A stretch of 64,000 bases of DNA from Dioscorea cayenensis subsp. rotundata (Eukaryota > Streptophyta > Magnoliopsida > Dioscoreales > Dioscoreaceae). Every line of letters starts with the position of its first letter. Within the stretch, counting starts at the first letter, position 1. The notes under the pieces were generated by a model. The model was given only the letters and a program-made list of their open reading frames with translations. It did no database searches and was not told the DNA's origin. This document shows positions 1 through 12,829 of the stretch, piece after piece. A program made the translations under genes and the position numbers. Location: contig NC_052487.1 of NCBI RefSeq assembly GCF_009730915.1, forward strand, positions 3,683,928 to 3,747,927. The letters run 5' to 3'.

Positions 1-164
1 ATATGAATATACTAGTCTTATGTCCTCTCAACTTAAGCGCTTTTAGGTATTCAACCCTTATAGTATGTTGGTTTATATTTAACAATGACAAACTAGCCTT
101 GTTTCTAGTTAAGCATGTCTAACAATGTCTGACTTGTGATTTTGCCCTGCAAGAGCTCTCTGTA

Positions 165-403
165 CTATCACTGATTTCTTGAGTTCCAGTAGAGCATAGT
201 ATTGTAGTGCTCCTACCCAAGAACCAAATTGAATTAATTTGATTTTTCCTGGTATCTATCACTGATTTCTTGAGTTTCAGTAGGACCTGATAATTAATTA
301 AAAAGGCACTTAGCGTCAGAAGAGCAATTCTATCACTGATTTCTTGAGTTTCAGCAGGACCTGATAATTAAAAAGGCACTTAGCGTCAGAATAGCAATTC
401 AAT
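165..403. repeat. 74-bp tandem repeat
   Basis: Units begin with ctatcactgatttcttgag at positions 256 and 330. They are nearly identical over about 72 bases, apart from a 4-base indel in the aattaatt run and a few substitutions. A partial, more diverged unit starts at 165. This is a local duplication with no visible coding role. Confidence 0.85.
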
Positions 404-2490
404 CCAAAATGGATACTATGCATATCTTCCTTATACCTGCAGTAAAATTATGTCATGAAAAGGTGCATGCACTGTGGCTACAAGGATATTAGTTTGTGAA
501 TGCTGTGTTTTGTTTCTCAACACATTGCCTGCTAGGCTACTCAGATGAGTAATTTTTTATACAAATTTTGTTTTAATTCAGCATAAGTCATGCCACCCAT
601 CCTCTTTAAGACCTGTTTTATTAAAAATTTCAATGCCTTTTTAGCCGGAGGGACGTGTACTGGATTTCAGCGGATGCACTACCACCCCTGGAAGGGGGGA
701 GAGCAGCAAAACAAACAGTGCAGGAACCGCGTTGAGCATCTCAAGTCCATCCTCCTATCTCTTAAAACGTTGCCGTTAGCAATTTGCAGAAATTTCATTG
801 AATAGAAACAGAAATGTAGGCCATGCATAAAACTCTTGCAACTGTCAAGGTAAGTTGCCCTTATGGAATTGTAGTGATTCAAAAGTCATATATCATCATT
901 TGTCAATATTATATGTAATGTGGATACATCGTCCTGCTCACCCTAAGTGGTGTGATTTCTCTATTGATTTATTATTGGCTCCAATTTTTGGTTCATTCTG
1001 TATTTACTGTTGCATTTGCTCAAACACTCTCTTGTGACAAACATCTCATAGGGACTTATGAATGGTCAACATCCAAATAGAAGAGTGCTTTGCTATACAT
1101 TTTTCTTTTCTATCCTATACATTTTTATTATTTAGTTCCATAAATTATTAGACAAATAATGGCAATCTGTGACATGGCTTGAGTGTTATTGAATATATAT
1201 ATTTTTTTTGACGAAGGTGACAAACGCTGTTGCGCCATTGAATCTTCTATGCTTTGCTAAGTACATGTATTTTTCAATTTGATGTGATATATATATATAT
1301 ATATATATATGGATTTGTTGCCCATTTTTATTATTTGGTTTTTAAAAATAGAAAATTTGTGAAAATCTGTGACATGACTTTTCTTCCGCCTTCTTGGTTG
1401 ATGATATCTTTAATGCTTTATACATGCATTTGCATGCTTTCTGATGGAACTATGATAATGTTGTGACATTGATGAGGAAACCAGTGGGAACTGTATAATT
1501 TTTAGAAGTCCAAACTCGTTGGGGATGTTTCATTATTGTTGAAACATCAATTAGCTTATTGCATATTCAATTGCATCATGTACTATAAATATTCCCCAAT
1601 CAAACCCCATCTCAAACTCATTAAATGGTATATTTCTGCTTACCTGATTGATCTATCAAAACTTGTGCACTTTATCATTGCATCAAATAATAGTCTTCAT
1701 CAATATGTTGTTCAGAACTAAGCTGTTTATGGAAGGTGATGTTTGATTGAATTGGTGCTGAAATCGTATTTTATTTGCCGATATCTGCATCAACTTTAGA
1801 ATCCTAATGACATTCAAATGTGAAGAACATGATTCCTTTTTCTTTAATTGTTTGAATCAAGATGTATCAGAGATTCTTCTGTCTTGCTGTAATATTATAT
1901 ACTTCATGGTTTTAAACTTTCTGCGGTAATTTCTAAGTTGAGTAATGTAAATTGTTCTTTTTCTTCTGTATTACATTCATACAATTTTTTTTTTTTTTTG
2001 AATTGTAGGTATGTTTGTATTGACTGTAATATATTTAGCATAATGGTATATTTAATCATAAGTTACATTAGATAGAAGTTTCAAATGTGGCTTGTGTTTA
2101 GATACCAACATTAGTTTGTAATACATTAGTTTGTTATTGAGATTTGTATTATTATATGTAAAAATTATATTTATTTGTGCATCTCACCAAACACCAACGT
2201 TTACATAGATGCTTTCGGCGAGAAATCCACTGAAACTTTATTTGGAAAATAATATTTTATTTTCAGCTTTTAAATCTAATCTTACTATTGGTTTATTATA
2301 TAAGAAAAAATTAATTGTGTAATGGCACATGCATGCAAATTATATGCTTGTATAAATTTGCCGTTTGTTAAGGGCGTATCTATAAATTTTGTTGTTTGTA
2401 TGGAGTAAAAATACTCTAGAAAAGTTTAATTAGTGTATATTTTTTACAAATTGAGATTCTTTGATATATATCTATCTATATATATATTTG

Positions 2491-2672
2491 TTTTTTTTTT
2501 TTTGAATAATAAACGACATGCGCCTTTTTTTATATGAATATAAACAGTACTATAGTCCGGATATATAGTGTATATACAGTATGAGAATAATATAAAAATT
2601 TCGGATGAACAGTATATAAACAGTATGGTAAACAGTACTGTTGAGGGAGGGATTTGAACCCATGACCTCCCC
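2491..2672 (-). mobile_element. 5'-truncated tRNA-derived SINE-like relic
   Basis: On the minus strand there is a perfect Pol III B-box (GGTTCAAATCC, plus-strand 2650-2660). About 150 bases of unrelated body follow, ending in a 13-base poly-A tail (plus-strand T-run 2491-2503). This is the layout of a tRNA-related SINE. No A-box is visible at the usual 30-35 bases upstream; that position is AT-dinucleotide sequence, so the 5' end is probably lost. No target-site duplication was identified. Confidence 0.5.
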
Positions 2673-4784
2673 ATATATATATTTATCATATCTAAATATA
2701 TATGACCTGTATGATATAGAGCCCGCATTTTCTACGGACATTTGCAGGGTTGTTGGATTAATATCAAACACCGGGCACAGTTATCTCTAATTCCTAAGCT
2801 TACTCATTCTTATCATTTTTGCTCTCGAATATAAAAACGTAAAAATACAAACACACAAATATAAAAAGCACTAAAAACTTCTGAACATAAATTATAAGCT
2901 TTATGCAAGTATTAAAATCACTTGGTTGAAGCTGCAAATCTCGTGCCAAGCCAAAAGGCAAAACTAATAAAAACCTTAGCTTTTACTTTAAAAAATGAGT
3001 GAAATGGTTGCATTGATTAAAGACAAAAATTATTAAAGCCAATTTAACTCATCAAGCCATTCAAAGGCATGTAGATCTTAAGTGCTATTGTGAAAAAGCA
3101 GAAGGGCTTAACAGTAAATATGAATTAATGGAGCTTTGTATTCCATGAAGTACTACTACAATGATGAGATGAGAAGCATTTATAATTTAAAATAACATAG
3201 TTCTCTATATTCCTCATTCAATGTGTTACTCATGTATACCTATATAATGTCCCACTTCTAAATTATATAGATTTTTTTTTTAAAAAAAAAAAGTTATGTA
3301 GAATTTTTCTCCATTTTCCAGAAAAACTACATTTTCGATTTTACACAAATTTTTTGATTATTTACATACATTGAAAAAACATATTTTTGAAAAAAAGCTA
3401 TAGTTTGCATTCTATGTAAATATTTCTAATTTATTATTTATTTGTTATATGTTTTGGAACACTTAAATGATTAAAACAACTTTTTGTGCTAATGAATTTG
3501 AGTCAGAATGTCAGATTTATTTATTTTTTAACTATTTTGAATTTAAGTAATATTCAATTTAACCCTTTTTTAAATATATCTATTATGATTTATTTAATTT
3601 ATCAGTAAATAAACAGCCAATTATTTCAATTAGTGGGTGTAGTACTTCCCTCCAAATAAGTGTCTGATGGTTAAGCCTTTCTATGAACAAGTGGTTTGTC
3701 ACACACACACACATATATATATAAGAATATTATATATATGTATATATGTTTTACGTCCTCTAAGTTAGTGGTAGAGAGATAAAATTAGAGAAAGATAGGG
3801 AGACGAATGAGTGGCTTCAGGGTGTTTTGTGTTTTATATAAACTTTTGTTTTGATTTGAGATTGCTAGTTGAAATCAGAATGGAGGGTTGAGATTTGTTG
3901 GATATTTTAGCAAACATCGATCGAACGACTGTGATTGAAATACTGTAATTCTCATTTTTTTACTTATATAAAATAAATAGATACAATAGCTAACACTTGC
4001 TTAATGAGTGATAAAGCACTTGGCAGTGCATGAGCAAACGCAAGTTAAAACCTTGCGCTTTATAACTATAGTAATATTGTTTATGCACTGTTAACTAGAT
4101 CTCCAATATTGTAGAGCACTATTTATTTAACATTCACTGGGTTATAATGAGTCCCCTGTAAAAGTAATCATATTCTTCATCCATCCAGGGTTGTATTGAA
4201 TGGTGGATTTATGATTGTAGGGTTATAGTTCTTGATATATCATCTTATGTGCATGTGATAAGTTTTCATTGTCCAATGTGTTAGCCCATCCCACATGATA
4301 AATCTTTATATGGTCGTTAAGCAATTCTAATTGGTACACTTTTGTATTTGTCTGCTCGTGTAAAAAAAAAACTGTCTCATGACCTGTTTGCACTCCATGC
4401 TTATTTACACTTTCTTTAAATGGGTGGCGCTTGTCCCCTATTTATCAAATATATATATATATATATATATATATAATAAATCAAATTAAAAAATTTAAAA
4501 ATACACGTACTAAAATAGCTAGCATTGCTCCATATCTTAAAGTATTACAATTATTAAATATATTCCCAAAGTCTATCATAACTATTTAAAACATCTCTAA
4601 TAATTATTAGAAAAAAAATCTATTTTGCCAATATAAATAGCACAGCATCATTCTTCTCTCAAAATTTTTTCATATAAACAAATTAATAAATAAATAAAGT
4701 TAAATTCTCAAAAAACTCAAAATTTTTCATAGAAACATGATATAAAAACTTTTGAGAACTTGTCTCATGGCGGAGAACCTTCTT

Positions 4785-4802
4785 AGAGAGAGAGAGAGAG
4801 AG
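4785..4802 (+). repeat. GA dinucleotide run upstream of a start codon
   Basis: An uninterrupted AG/GA run lies about 25-40 bases before the ATG at 4827. GA runs in plant 5' leaders are common and are bound by BPC/GAGA-type factors. Here it is only a candidate regulatory or leader element. Confidence 0.6.
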
Positions 4803-4826
4803 TTCACTGAGGTACACTCCTCTTCA

Positions 4827-7795
4827 ATGGCGTCGTCCCTTCCGTTCATGAGGGACGCCATTGTCCAAAGAAATGCATTTCTTCATGAAGCTTTCCCTTC
4901 GGTTCCCTTTCCCCCTGGAGATGCTCGGAAACGGTTGGGGTTTGGGCTGGCGATGGATCATTGTAAAAGGTTTTTGGGATTGAGAGCTGTTAGGATCTTG
5001 GATTGGAATGGTGAGTTTCTTGTATTTCCTTCATTTTGGATTTATGTAATTAGTTTGAGATTTGGATGAAAGATTAGATATTGGCATGAATTTTCATCTT
5101 GATGTCTTGGTTTTTTGAGCTGGATTGTCTTGAATTAGTGTCTGAAAAGTTTGTAATCTGGATGAAAGATTAGATTTGTATTCCTGTTTGTTTGTTCTTG
5201 TTTTATGTATTGGCTTGCATTTTTCATCTTGATGTCTTGATTTTTTGAGTTGGATTGGCTTGAATTCATGTAAAAACTTCGAAATATGGATGAAAGATTA
5301 GATTTGTATTCCTGTTTGTGTGTTCTTGTTTTATGTATTGGCGTGCATTTTCATCTTGATGTCTTGACTTTTTGAGTTGGATTGGCTTGAGTTCATGTAT
5401 AACTCTGAAATCTGGATGAAAGATTAGATTTTTATTATTATTTTTTTAAACCTTGATGTTATAATTTTTTTGAGTTGAATTGTCTTGAATTTATGCAGAT
5501 AGTTTGTAATTTGTATTTTTATATTGCCATGCATTTTGTATTTTTGATGTATTGGGATGGATTATTTTGAATTTATGTGAACACTATGAAATTTGGAAGA
5601 ATGTGTGAATTTTTCCCCTGTTTTCTATACTGGCATACAATTTCATGTTGATGTTCTGATTATTTATTTTGTTTGTTTGATGATCCAATGCTGCAGATGG
5701 TATTATGCCCTTTGATGATCCTGCTCTCTCTAATTTTAAGGTTCATCTATCTTCATCACTCTCTGTTTCTCTTATTTGCTTTTTCAGTTTCAATTAATTT
5801 TATAATTCTAGTAATTGGAATCATGATGTAAATGAGTTTGTTGACAAATATTTTGTGTTTTTTTTTCTTTGCTGAACTATTCATAAAGGAAAAAGAAAAA
5901 AGTCAATTAGTATGATGTCTCTGCAATGTACAATTTAATCACAGTCCTTAATTATCTTTTCCTGAAAAAAGGAAAAGCTAAAGATAAAGAAAAAGAAAAA
6001 GAGAAATAAACATAGGTATAATTATACAGTTGCTTTGTTTATATAAAGAAAATGATATGCTTTATCGATAGATCAACTTATTATACTTAAGAAGAAAACT
6101 TTTTCAAGAAGAAAATGAATGTTTTACTTCCTTCTATAGTAAATTGTTGGCTAGAGAATACTTGACAGTGATTTTTTTTTCTTACATATGTTTAATCTCA
6201 TGTTTAGATTTCTCGATTAGTTCAAATTATCTTTTTCCTGATAACAATTGATTTGATTAATACTCAGATTGCAGAAAGACTAAGAGAATGCAGAGAAAAT
6301 AATGGAATAAAGCAACATTATATGGCTATGTATACTAGTATTTTTGGTGGAATTACTACTGATCCTGCAGCTAAGGTGAACCGTAAAGAAGGTCAATTTG
6401 CTGATAAAGAGTGTGACACATCTCATACTGCTTCTGTAATTAATGGGTGAGCTTATGAAGCATCTAAGATTTAGAAGCTAACTAATTAATGATTTCTTTT
6501 TCATTCATTTGTATCATGAATCAAATGACAAATAGTTATGATACTTTTCAAAGTTTTAACTATTAACACTGTTTTTATATTCAATTGATGTGCAATTTTT
6601 TTACCATTTGTTTCAGTTATTTACACTAACACATGTTTTCATGTGAAATGTTCTTCACACTAAATTCCATTTTATTGCTGAGTTAGCTTCTTTACATTTT
6701 ATTATTTCAGATTCCCGTATGAGTTAGAGCACCGATATTTCGATCGCTTGTCGTTTGAACTCTCAACCATGACAAACACCCTCATTAAATTCAGCTTACC
6801 ATTGTTAACTGGCTGCACTATGCCTGCCAATGTAATAATGTCGTTGATTTGGATGAAGTTGATGGAATTTGCCATGATGAAAACCATACTCACTGCTCTT
6901 TTCAAGATGGAAACTGAAGAAAACCGGGCATTTGTGGGGATTTGGTCGGAAGGTGAACAATATGTTGACAAACAAATTAAGACGAATTCCCAGTCCCATA
7001 TATTCATGGCCAGGGAGCTGTTGTCATCTCATTTTGAGAATATCCTCAGTAGTTGTACAACAAAAATGTCAGCTCTGGTTGCACAACTTGGAAGAATTAA
7101 ACTAGTGAATACCTCGTTAGAGACATGGAACAATGAAGGTGAGGTGATGCTTATGGGCAATAGAATTCCTCGGGATCCTGTCTTGCCTAGCGAGAATGAT
7201 GATAATATTAGTGAAGGTAAGCTTGTTTATATATTTTTCGTGTTTCCATTTCCCTTTGAATTAGTTTCATTGCATATTTACTCACACGCACAATTGTCTA
7301 GATTATATTCATGTTCCTCGAATAGAGTACAATGCGAGAAATGCCATTACATATGTGATTAGAAGTTGGTTAGTATTAATGTTGCAAATCGACTTCTTTA
7401 TGAATGATCACTCAGTGATGCTGTTGTTGCAATCTCTAGTATGAGTAAGCTGGAAGTGATTACCTATAGCTCTTGCAGGTGAAGACATTGCTATGGCTCG
7501 ATCAGAATATGATGTAGAATATGATGATGACGATGATTGTGAGGATGACGATGATGATGATGAGGAGGATGATTGCGAGGATGAGGATGATGATGATGAT
7601 GAAGATGATGATGATTGTGAGGATGAGGATGACGATGATGACGATGACGACGATGAATGTGAGTGTGAGGATGAAGATGACGATGACGATGATGACGAAG
7701 AAGATTGTGTATCACTCGTTCCTGAGTCGTTGTACAAGCCAAATTGGAGTCAGAGTGAATCATCTCAAGTTCATTCAGTGGCTCCATCTAAATAA
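4827..7795 (+). CDS. Unrecognised 409-aa protein with C-terminal Asp/Glu tail
   Basis: Five exons join in frame with GT-AG introns: 4827-5010, 5697-5740, 6268-6446, 6711-7216 and 7479-7795. Together they give 1,230 nt, or 409 residues plus stop. The start is the ATG opening MASSLPFMRDAIVQRN; an upstream in-phase alternative was not needed. I do not recognise the family. Residues 1-304 are mixed helical-looking sequence with no signal peptide or membrane segment; around residue 137 there is a charged/aromatic stretch FPYELEHRYFDRL. Residues of about 315-381 are almost entirely Asp and Glu with several interspersed Cys, encoded by imperfect GAT/GAC/GAG repeats. A 27-residue Ser-rich end follows. 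The acidic tail resembles those of histone- or nucleic-acid-binding nuclear proteins, but function is unknown. Exon joins are inferred by phase and splice signals only. Confidence 0.7.
5065..5640. repeat. Minisatellite in intron 1 of the acidic-tail gene
   Basis: The phrase gatgaaagattagat recurs at 5065, 5161, 5289 and 5415. Each copy is followed by a recognisable copy of a roughly 126-bp unit (ttgtattcctgtttgt...catcttgatgtcttga...), with decay towards the right end. The first interval is shorter (96 bp). The array fills nearly all of the 686-bp intron. Confidence 0.8.
7521..7706 (+). repeat. Coding (GAT)n-like trinucleotide repeat
   Basis: This imperfect GAT/GAC/GAG repeat in the last exon encodes the Asp/Glu tail. 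Because it is a near-pure trinucleotide run, all six frames stay open, which produces spurious poly-Ser, poly-His and poly-Met shadows. Confidence 0.9.
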
Positions 7796-9616
7796 AAACA
7801 CTACTACTTTTTTTTTCATCTTTTCATGTATTGTTTGTTTGGATTTTACATGCAGTGTTGTTTGATTGAAATTAGTGTTTGTTGTTGAAGAACTTTGAGT
7901 TCACAATGTATTAACTCAGATCAAATAGAAGAATGATACCTCATACTAGATTTTGAGATTGACAATCTTATAAATGTGTGTATGTAATATGAGATTTATT
8001 ATTATTATTTTGAGATGTTTGCTTATTTGTCTTATATATTCTATAATTTTACTGTGATTGCCAATAATTTTTAGGTTTATTGGTATTGTTTAAGGCATTC
8101 GCCTTATTGAGGGGCCAAGTTAGAACCCAACTCGTGCAAATAAAAAGCACAAATATAATAGAGCTTAGCTCATCGCTTGTGATCATTCTAGACATGTGTC
8201 TTGTTTATAGTTGTTAAAAAAATTACTGAAATTTTGGTAATTTATATATTGTATATTAAATTTTTAATTTTTATTATGGTCTTATATATTGTGAAGATTT
8301 TTAGAATATATAAATAAATTGACAAAAAATTTTAAATAAAGTAGGATTTTTTTGGGAAAAGATTGTAGTAAAATCAGGTATTGAGAAAATAATTATTTTA
8401 AAAAAAATCAATAGTTAAATATAAATAATGAGAATTTCAGGGCTTCATTTTTAATTAAAAAATATATATTTATGTAATACAAACTATAAGACCAAAAATT
8501 TTATTTTAGTCCCTATCATTGCAGCGTAGGTCCTTAGGGATCTATTTGTAATTCTACAACAATGTAACATTCCAGTAAACCCGTGTACCCGATAACCTAA
8601 AGAATCCGCACCCGTTNNNNNNNNNNNNNNNNNNNNNNNNNNNNNNNNNNNNNNNNNNNNNNNNNNNNNNNNNNNNNNNNNNNNNNNNNNNNNNNNNNNN
8701 NNNNNNNNNNNNNNNNNNNNNNNNNNNNNNNNNNNNNNNNNNNNNNNNNNNNNNNNNNNNNNNNNNNNNNNNNNNNNNNNNNNNNNNNNNNNNNNNNNNN
8801 NNNNNNNNNNNNNNNNNNNNNNNNNNNNNNNNNNNNNNNNNNNNNNNNNNNNNNNNNNNNNNNNNNNNNNNNNNNNNNNNNNNNNNNNNNNNNNNNNNNN
8901 NNNNNNNNNNNNNNNNNNNNNNNNNNNNNNNNNNNNNNNNNNNNNNNNNNNNNNNNNNNNNNNNNNNNNNNNNNNNNNNNNNNNNNNNNNNNNNNNNNNN
9001 NNNNNNNNNNNNNNNNNNNNNNNNNNNNNNNNNNNNNNNNNNNNNNNNNNNNNNNNNNNNNNNNNNNNNNNNNNNNNNNNNNNNNNNNNNNNNNNNNNNN
9101 NNNNNNNNNNNNNNNNNNNNNNNNNNNNNNNNNNNNNNNNNNNNNNNNNNNNNNNNNNNNNNNNNNNNNNNNNNNNNNNNNNNNNNNNNNNNNNNNNNNN
9201 NNNNNNNNNNNNNNNNNNNNNNNNNNNNNNNNNNNNNNNNNNNNNNNNNNNNNNNNNNNNNNNNNNNNNNNNNNNNNNNNNNNNNNNNNNNNNNNNNNNN
9301 NNNNNNNNNNNNNNNNNNNNNNNNNNNNNNNNNNNNNNNNNNNNNNNNNNNNNNNNNNNNNNNNNNNNNNNNNNNNNNNNNNNNNNNNNNNNNNNNNNNN
9401 NNNNNNNNNNNNNNNNNNNNNNNNNNNNNNNNNNNNNNNNNNNNNNNNNNNNNNNNNNNNNNNNNNNNNNNNNNNNNNNNNNNNNNNNNNNNNNNNNNNN
9501 NNNNNNNNNNNNNNNNNNNNNNNNNNNNNNNNNNNNNNNNNNNNNNNNNNNNNNNNNNNNNNNNNNNNNNNNNNNNNNNNNNNNNNNNNNNNNNNNNNNN
9601 NNNNNNNNNNNNNNNN
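7796..9616. other. 3' flank, AT-rich spacer and 1,000-N gap
   Basis: Bases 7796-8616 are AT-rich 3' flank with no recognisable gene. Bases 8617-9616 are exactly 1,000 N, the usual placeholder for a scaffold gap of unknown size. Open frames spanning the N run are artefacts. Confidence 0.95.
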
Positions 9617-9785
9617 TGGTGACATCCCACAAGAAAGGAAGGATGGAGAAAGGCGATGATGATCTTTAAAATCATGCTTGCTCCTGCATTTATTTTTGTT
9701 GGTTTTTAGTTTTTCATTATTGTTGATTTTCTCCATGATCTCTCTTTCCTTATCCTTAATTTTATCTTGTTTTTTATCATGTTTT

Positions 9786-10551
9786 ACTGCACTCCAACTA
9801 AAAATTGTTTGTTGGAACTGCTGGGGTGTATCAAGCCAAGATACGACCTCCAAAATTTTTCATATGATGAAGAAGATTAAACCTATTATTTTCTATTTAG
9901 TGGAGACCGGGATGACGATGATAGAATTAATAGATTCTGTAGTAAACTTGGAAAGAAATGGAATTGGGTTTCTATCATCGTTGAGGGTTTATCGGGTGGT
10001 ATTATTGCAATATGGAATAAAAACATTAGTTATGTTACTCCCATGGACAGATCCAGGTACGCATTGCATCTTGTTATCACCATTAACCCTGCTAACTCTT
10101 GGATCATGTCAATAGTTTACAATTCGACTCGGATTCATGAACAATGTGTTTTGTGGAATGAACTCTCATGTATGACCTTAAACTTTCCTTGGCTCATCAT
10201 TGGAGACTTCAACAATGTTGTCTCTCATGATGAACACAAGGGAGGCTCACCTTATTACTACAACCGTAAGTCTCGTATTTTTGTTGATTTCATTGTCATT
10301 TATAGTCTTTTGGATGTCAATTTTGTTGGACCCAATTTTACCTGGTGCAATAATCAACAGGGGTTAGCCAAACGTTGGGCTCACCTCGATCATTGCCTGG
10401 TTAACTCTAGATGGTCCAATAATTTTGAAACTTGCTTGATTGAACATCTTCGTTGTTTTCTTTCAGATCACTCTAATCTTCTTCTCTCTATTGTTCCTCA
10501 GAATACTCAAAAAAGGCGCATCTTTCACTTTGAGAACCTTTGGTTTGAGTA
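9786..10551 (+). pseudogene. LINE endonuclease domain remnant
   Basis: Translation shows the L1-type endonuclease hallmarks: an N-terminal KIVCWNCWG, a central LIIGDFNNV and a C-terminal SDHS. These carry the catalytic Asn, Asp and His residues of the AP-endonuclease-like fold. A frameshift near 9960 separates the first block from the rest, and a TAG ends the frame at 10551. It would nick target DNA in a live element. Confidence 0.9.
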
Positions 10552-12390
10552 ATTGGGCTGCCATTTTGCGGTAAGACAAGCTTGGAACTTCAAACCTCAC
10601 TCTAACACTTTGCATATAGTTTCTCACCTCATTGCCCGAACTAAGTTCAAGCTTCTAGAATGGAAGGCCAATGGGCTCACCCCCATTGATACTGAGATCG
10701 ATAAACTTGAGTTGACCATTCTAGAAGGTGAGACTAATGATGGCTCAAGTGATAACAATGACTTTTCCCCTCAGGACATCTCTGTGTTTTAAAATAGACT
10801 TTCAACCCTTCACAGGCAGAATACTATTAAATGGGCTCAAAGAGCTTGGCTTACATAGGTTCACAATGGTGATAATAATTCTCACTTTTTCCATAACTCT
10901 GTTCGTATTCGGAATCATCATAATACTATTTCTTGTATTACTGATCTATATGATAACACTTTTACTGATAAAAAAAGATGTTAGTCAAGTTTTTGTCAAT
11001 TTCTTTTCCAATCTTTGGACAGAACCGTCTAACTTTTCTTTCTTAGAGATTTTTAATGCCCTTCAAGATGATTTACCACACATTTCTGCTAGTGAAGGAG
11101 ATATGCTCACTAGTTCAGTCACTAAGAATGAGGTTTTTCTTGCTCTTCAATCTCTCCCCTTTGGTAAGAGCCCTGGTCTGAATGGCTTGAATGTTGAATT
11201 TTTCCGCATTTATTGGAATGATGGTGGAGACTTTCTCTATACTGCCATAAGCTATTTTTTTAATGACTCTGTTTTGCCTAAATCTTAGGGTAGAACGTTC
11301 ATTGCCTTGATTCCTAAGAAACCTAACCCCAAGATTGTCTCGGATTTTGGTCACATCTCTCTTTGCAATGTGTGTTACAATATTTCCAAAATTTTAGCTA
11401 ATCGTCTCAAAAAGGTTCTCCCTAATTTGATTGGCAAAGAGCAATGTGGCTTCTTTTTCTTATCGTACCCCTTTTGACAATATCATCAATCTTCAAGAAA
11501 TTGCTCATTCTATTGATAGAGATTCTAATTCCCCCCTAGGAATTGGATATTGAAAAAGCTTATAACTCTTTGAGTTGGACTGCAATTCTTGCCACCCTTT
11601 CCAAAATGAAATTTCCTGATACTTGGATCTCATGGATCCAAGCTTGTTTTAGTTCTGCCTCTTTTGCCATCTTGATTAATAAAACTCGTACTTCCTAGTT
11701 CTCCTCCTCCAGAGGCTTAAGGCAAGGTGATCCAATTTTCTCTTGCCTTCTTATTGTAGTTGCTCAAAATTTGACAGCTATACTCAATTTTGATATGAGG
11801 ATCAATATGACTCATGGTTTTAACCCTAACCTCTTTGGCAAATTTAACCATCTCTTGTACGATTATGATTTAATTTTGATAGCCCAAGCCTCTAGACAAA
11901 TTGCTCACAACATCAATCTCTGTTTTTCTATCTATGAGAATTTAACTGGCCAGCGTGCTAATAAAGCAAAATCAGAAATTTACTTTCCTACTCGCTTTAA
12001 CAAGAGACTCAGCAAAAGCATTTCTAAAATTCTGGAGTTTAAGATTGGTTCTTTTCCTTTTGTCCATCTTGGAATTCTAATTTCTCCTGAGAAATTGGCA
12101 CTCTCTTATTTTTCTTCTATGATTGATACGATTGAAAAGACAATTTCTATTTGGAGGAAGTCTAGAATATCCTCAGCTAAAAAAAAAATTCTTATAAACT
12201 CTTCTCTCCTAAAAATCCCTCTGTATTACCTTTCTGTTTACCCTGTTCTGGATTCTATTCTCAATATCATTAAAAAGCTATCAGGGCTTTCTTTTGGTAT
12301 AAGGGTGGCAGAAATGGCATTAACTCTGTTAATTGGGAAGAAATTACTCATTATCGTTCTGAAGGGGGCTCTCTATTCATAATCTTGTTT
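10552..12390 (+). pseudogene. LINE reverse transcriptase remnant
   Basis: Recognisable RT blocks are PFGKSPGLNGLNVEFF (near 11158), FIALIPKKPNPKIVSDF, HISLCNVCYNISKILANRL and, later, GQRANKAKSEIYF and HLGILISPEKL. Several stops and frameshifts occur between 10.8 and 11.8 kb. The catalytic box that should read (Y/F)-A-D-D reads Y-D-Y-D at about 11857-11868, so the second catalytic carboxylate arrangement is lost. The thumb/connection part (to about 12382) stays open for 203 codons. Confidence 0.9.
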
Positions 12391-12829
12391 TATTTAAAAC
12401 TTCCTTGATAGCTAAAAATGTTCCCAGATACTTAAATAACAATGATGTTTTGTGGGTTCACCTTCTTTATCATAAATATGGCAGCTTCCATATGTGGCAA
12501 AAGTAGCATCCCCTGTCTATTACTCTTGGTTCTATAGAGGTTTTTTTGCGAAACGCAAATTCTATTAAACATTTTATTTGGAAGAGTACCATTAACCCTG
12601 TCAGCACTTCATTTCTTTATGAACCCATGGTACTTTGAAATTCCTATTATCTATAAACCCATGTTTCTTAATATAGATTTGGACTTTGAATCTACTCAGA
12701 TCTCTGATTTGTTACTTGACACTCATTGGAATCTTCATTTACTTCATAACATCTTTGGTTTGCACTTGAATGAGCTTGCTCTAAGTCATGGGGCTGTGTC
12801 ACTTATGATCAAAGCAACAGCTGGATTTG

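Larger units (their letters stand above)
1..4826. other. Intergenic DNA, AT-rich, with small repeats
   Basis: I recognise no gene here. An open stretch at 590-805 (+) encodes a Cys/His-containing peptide, but it has no family signature and no clear splice context. The stretch contains a 74-bp tandem repeat near the left edge, a SINE-like relic near 2.5-2.7 kb, AT dinucleotide runs (about 1281-1311 and 4450-4475) and poly-A/T tracts. The last 50 bases before the next gene hold a short GA repeat. Confidence 0.6.

Noticed and set aside
590-805. 71-codon open frame with Cys/His residues
   Set aside because: No splice partners, family words or leader could be found; not called as a gene.
7408-7865. 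Poly-Ser, poly-His and poly-Met/Arg open frames over the acidic repeat
   Set aside because: They are shadows of the GAT-type trinucleotide run; only the frame giving Asp/Glu joins the upstream exons in phase.
8090-8200. Possible second SINE (caagttagaacccaactcg)
   Set aside because: The B-box match is poor (GGTTCTAACTT) and there is no poly-A tail.
8484-9853. Long minus-strand open frames across the first gap
   Set aside because: They consist almost entirely of N and have no sequence support.
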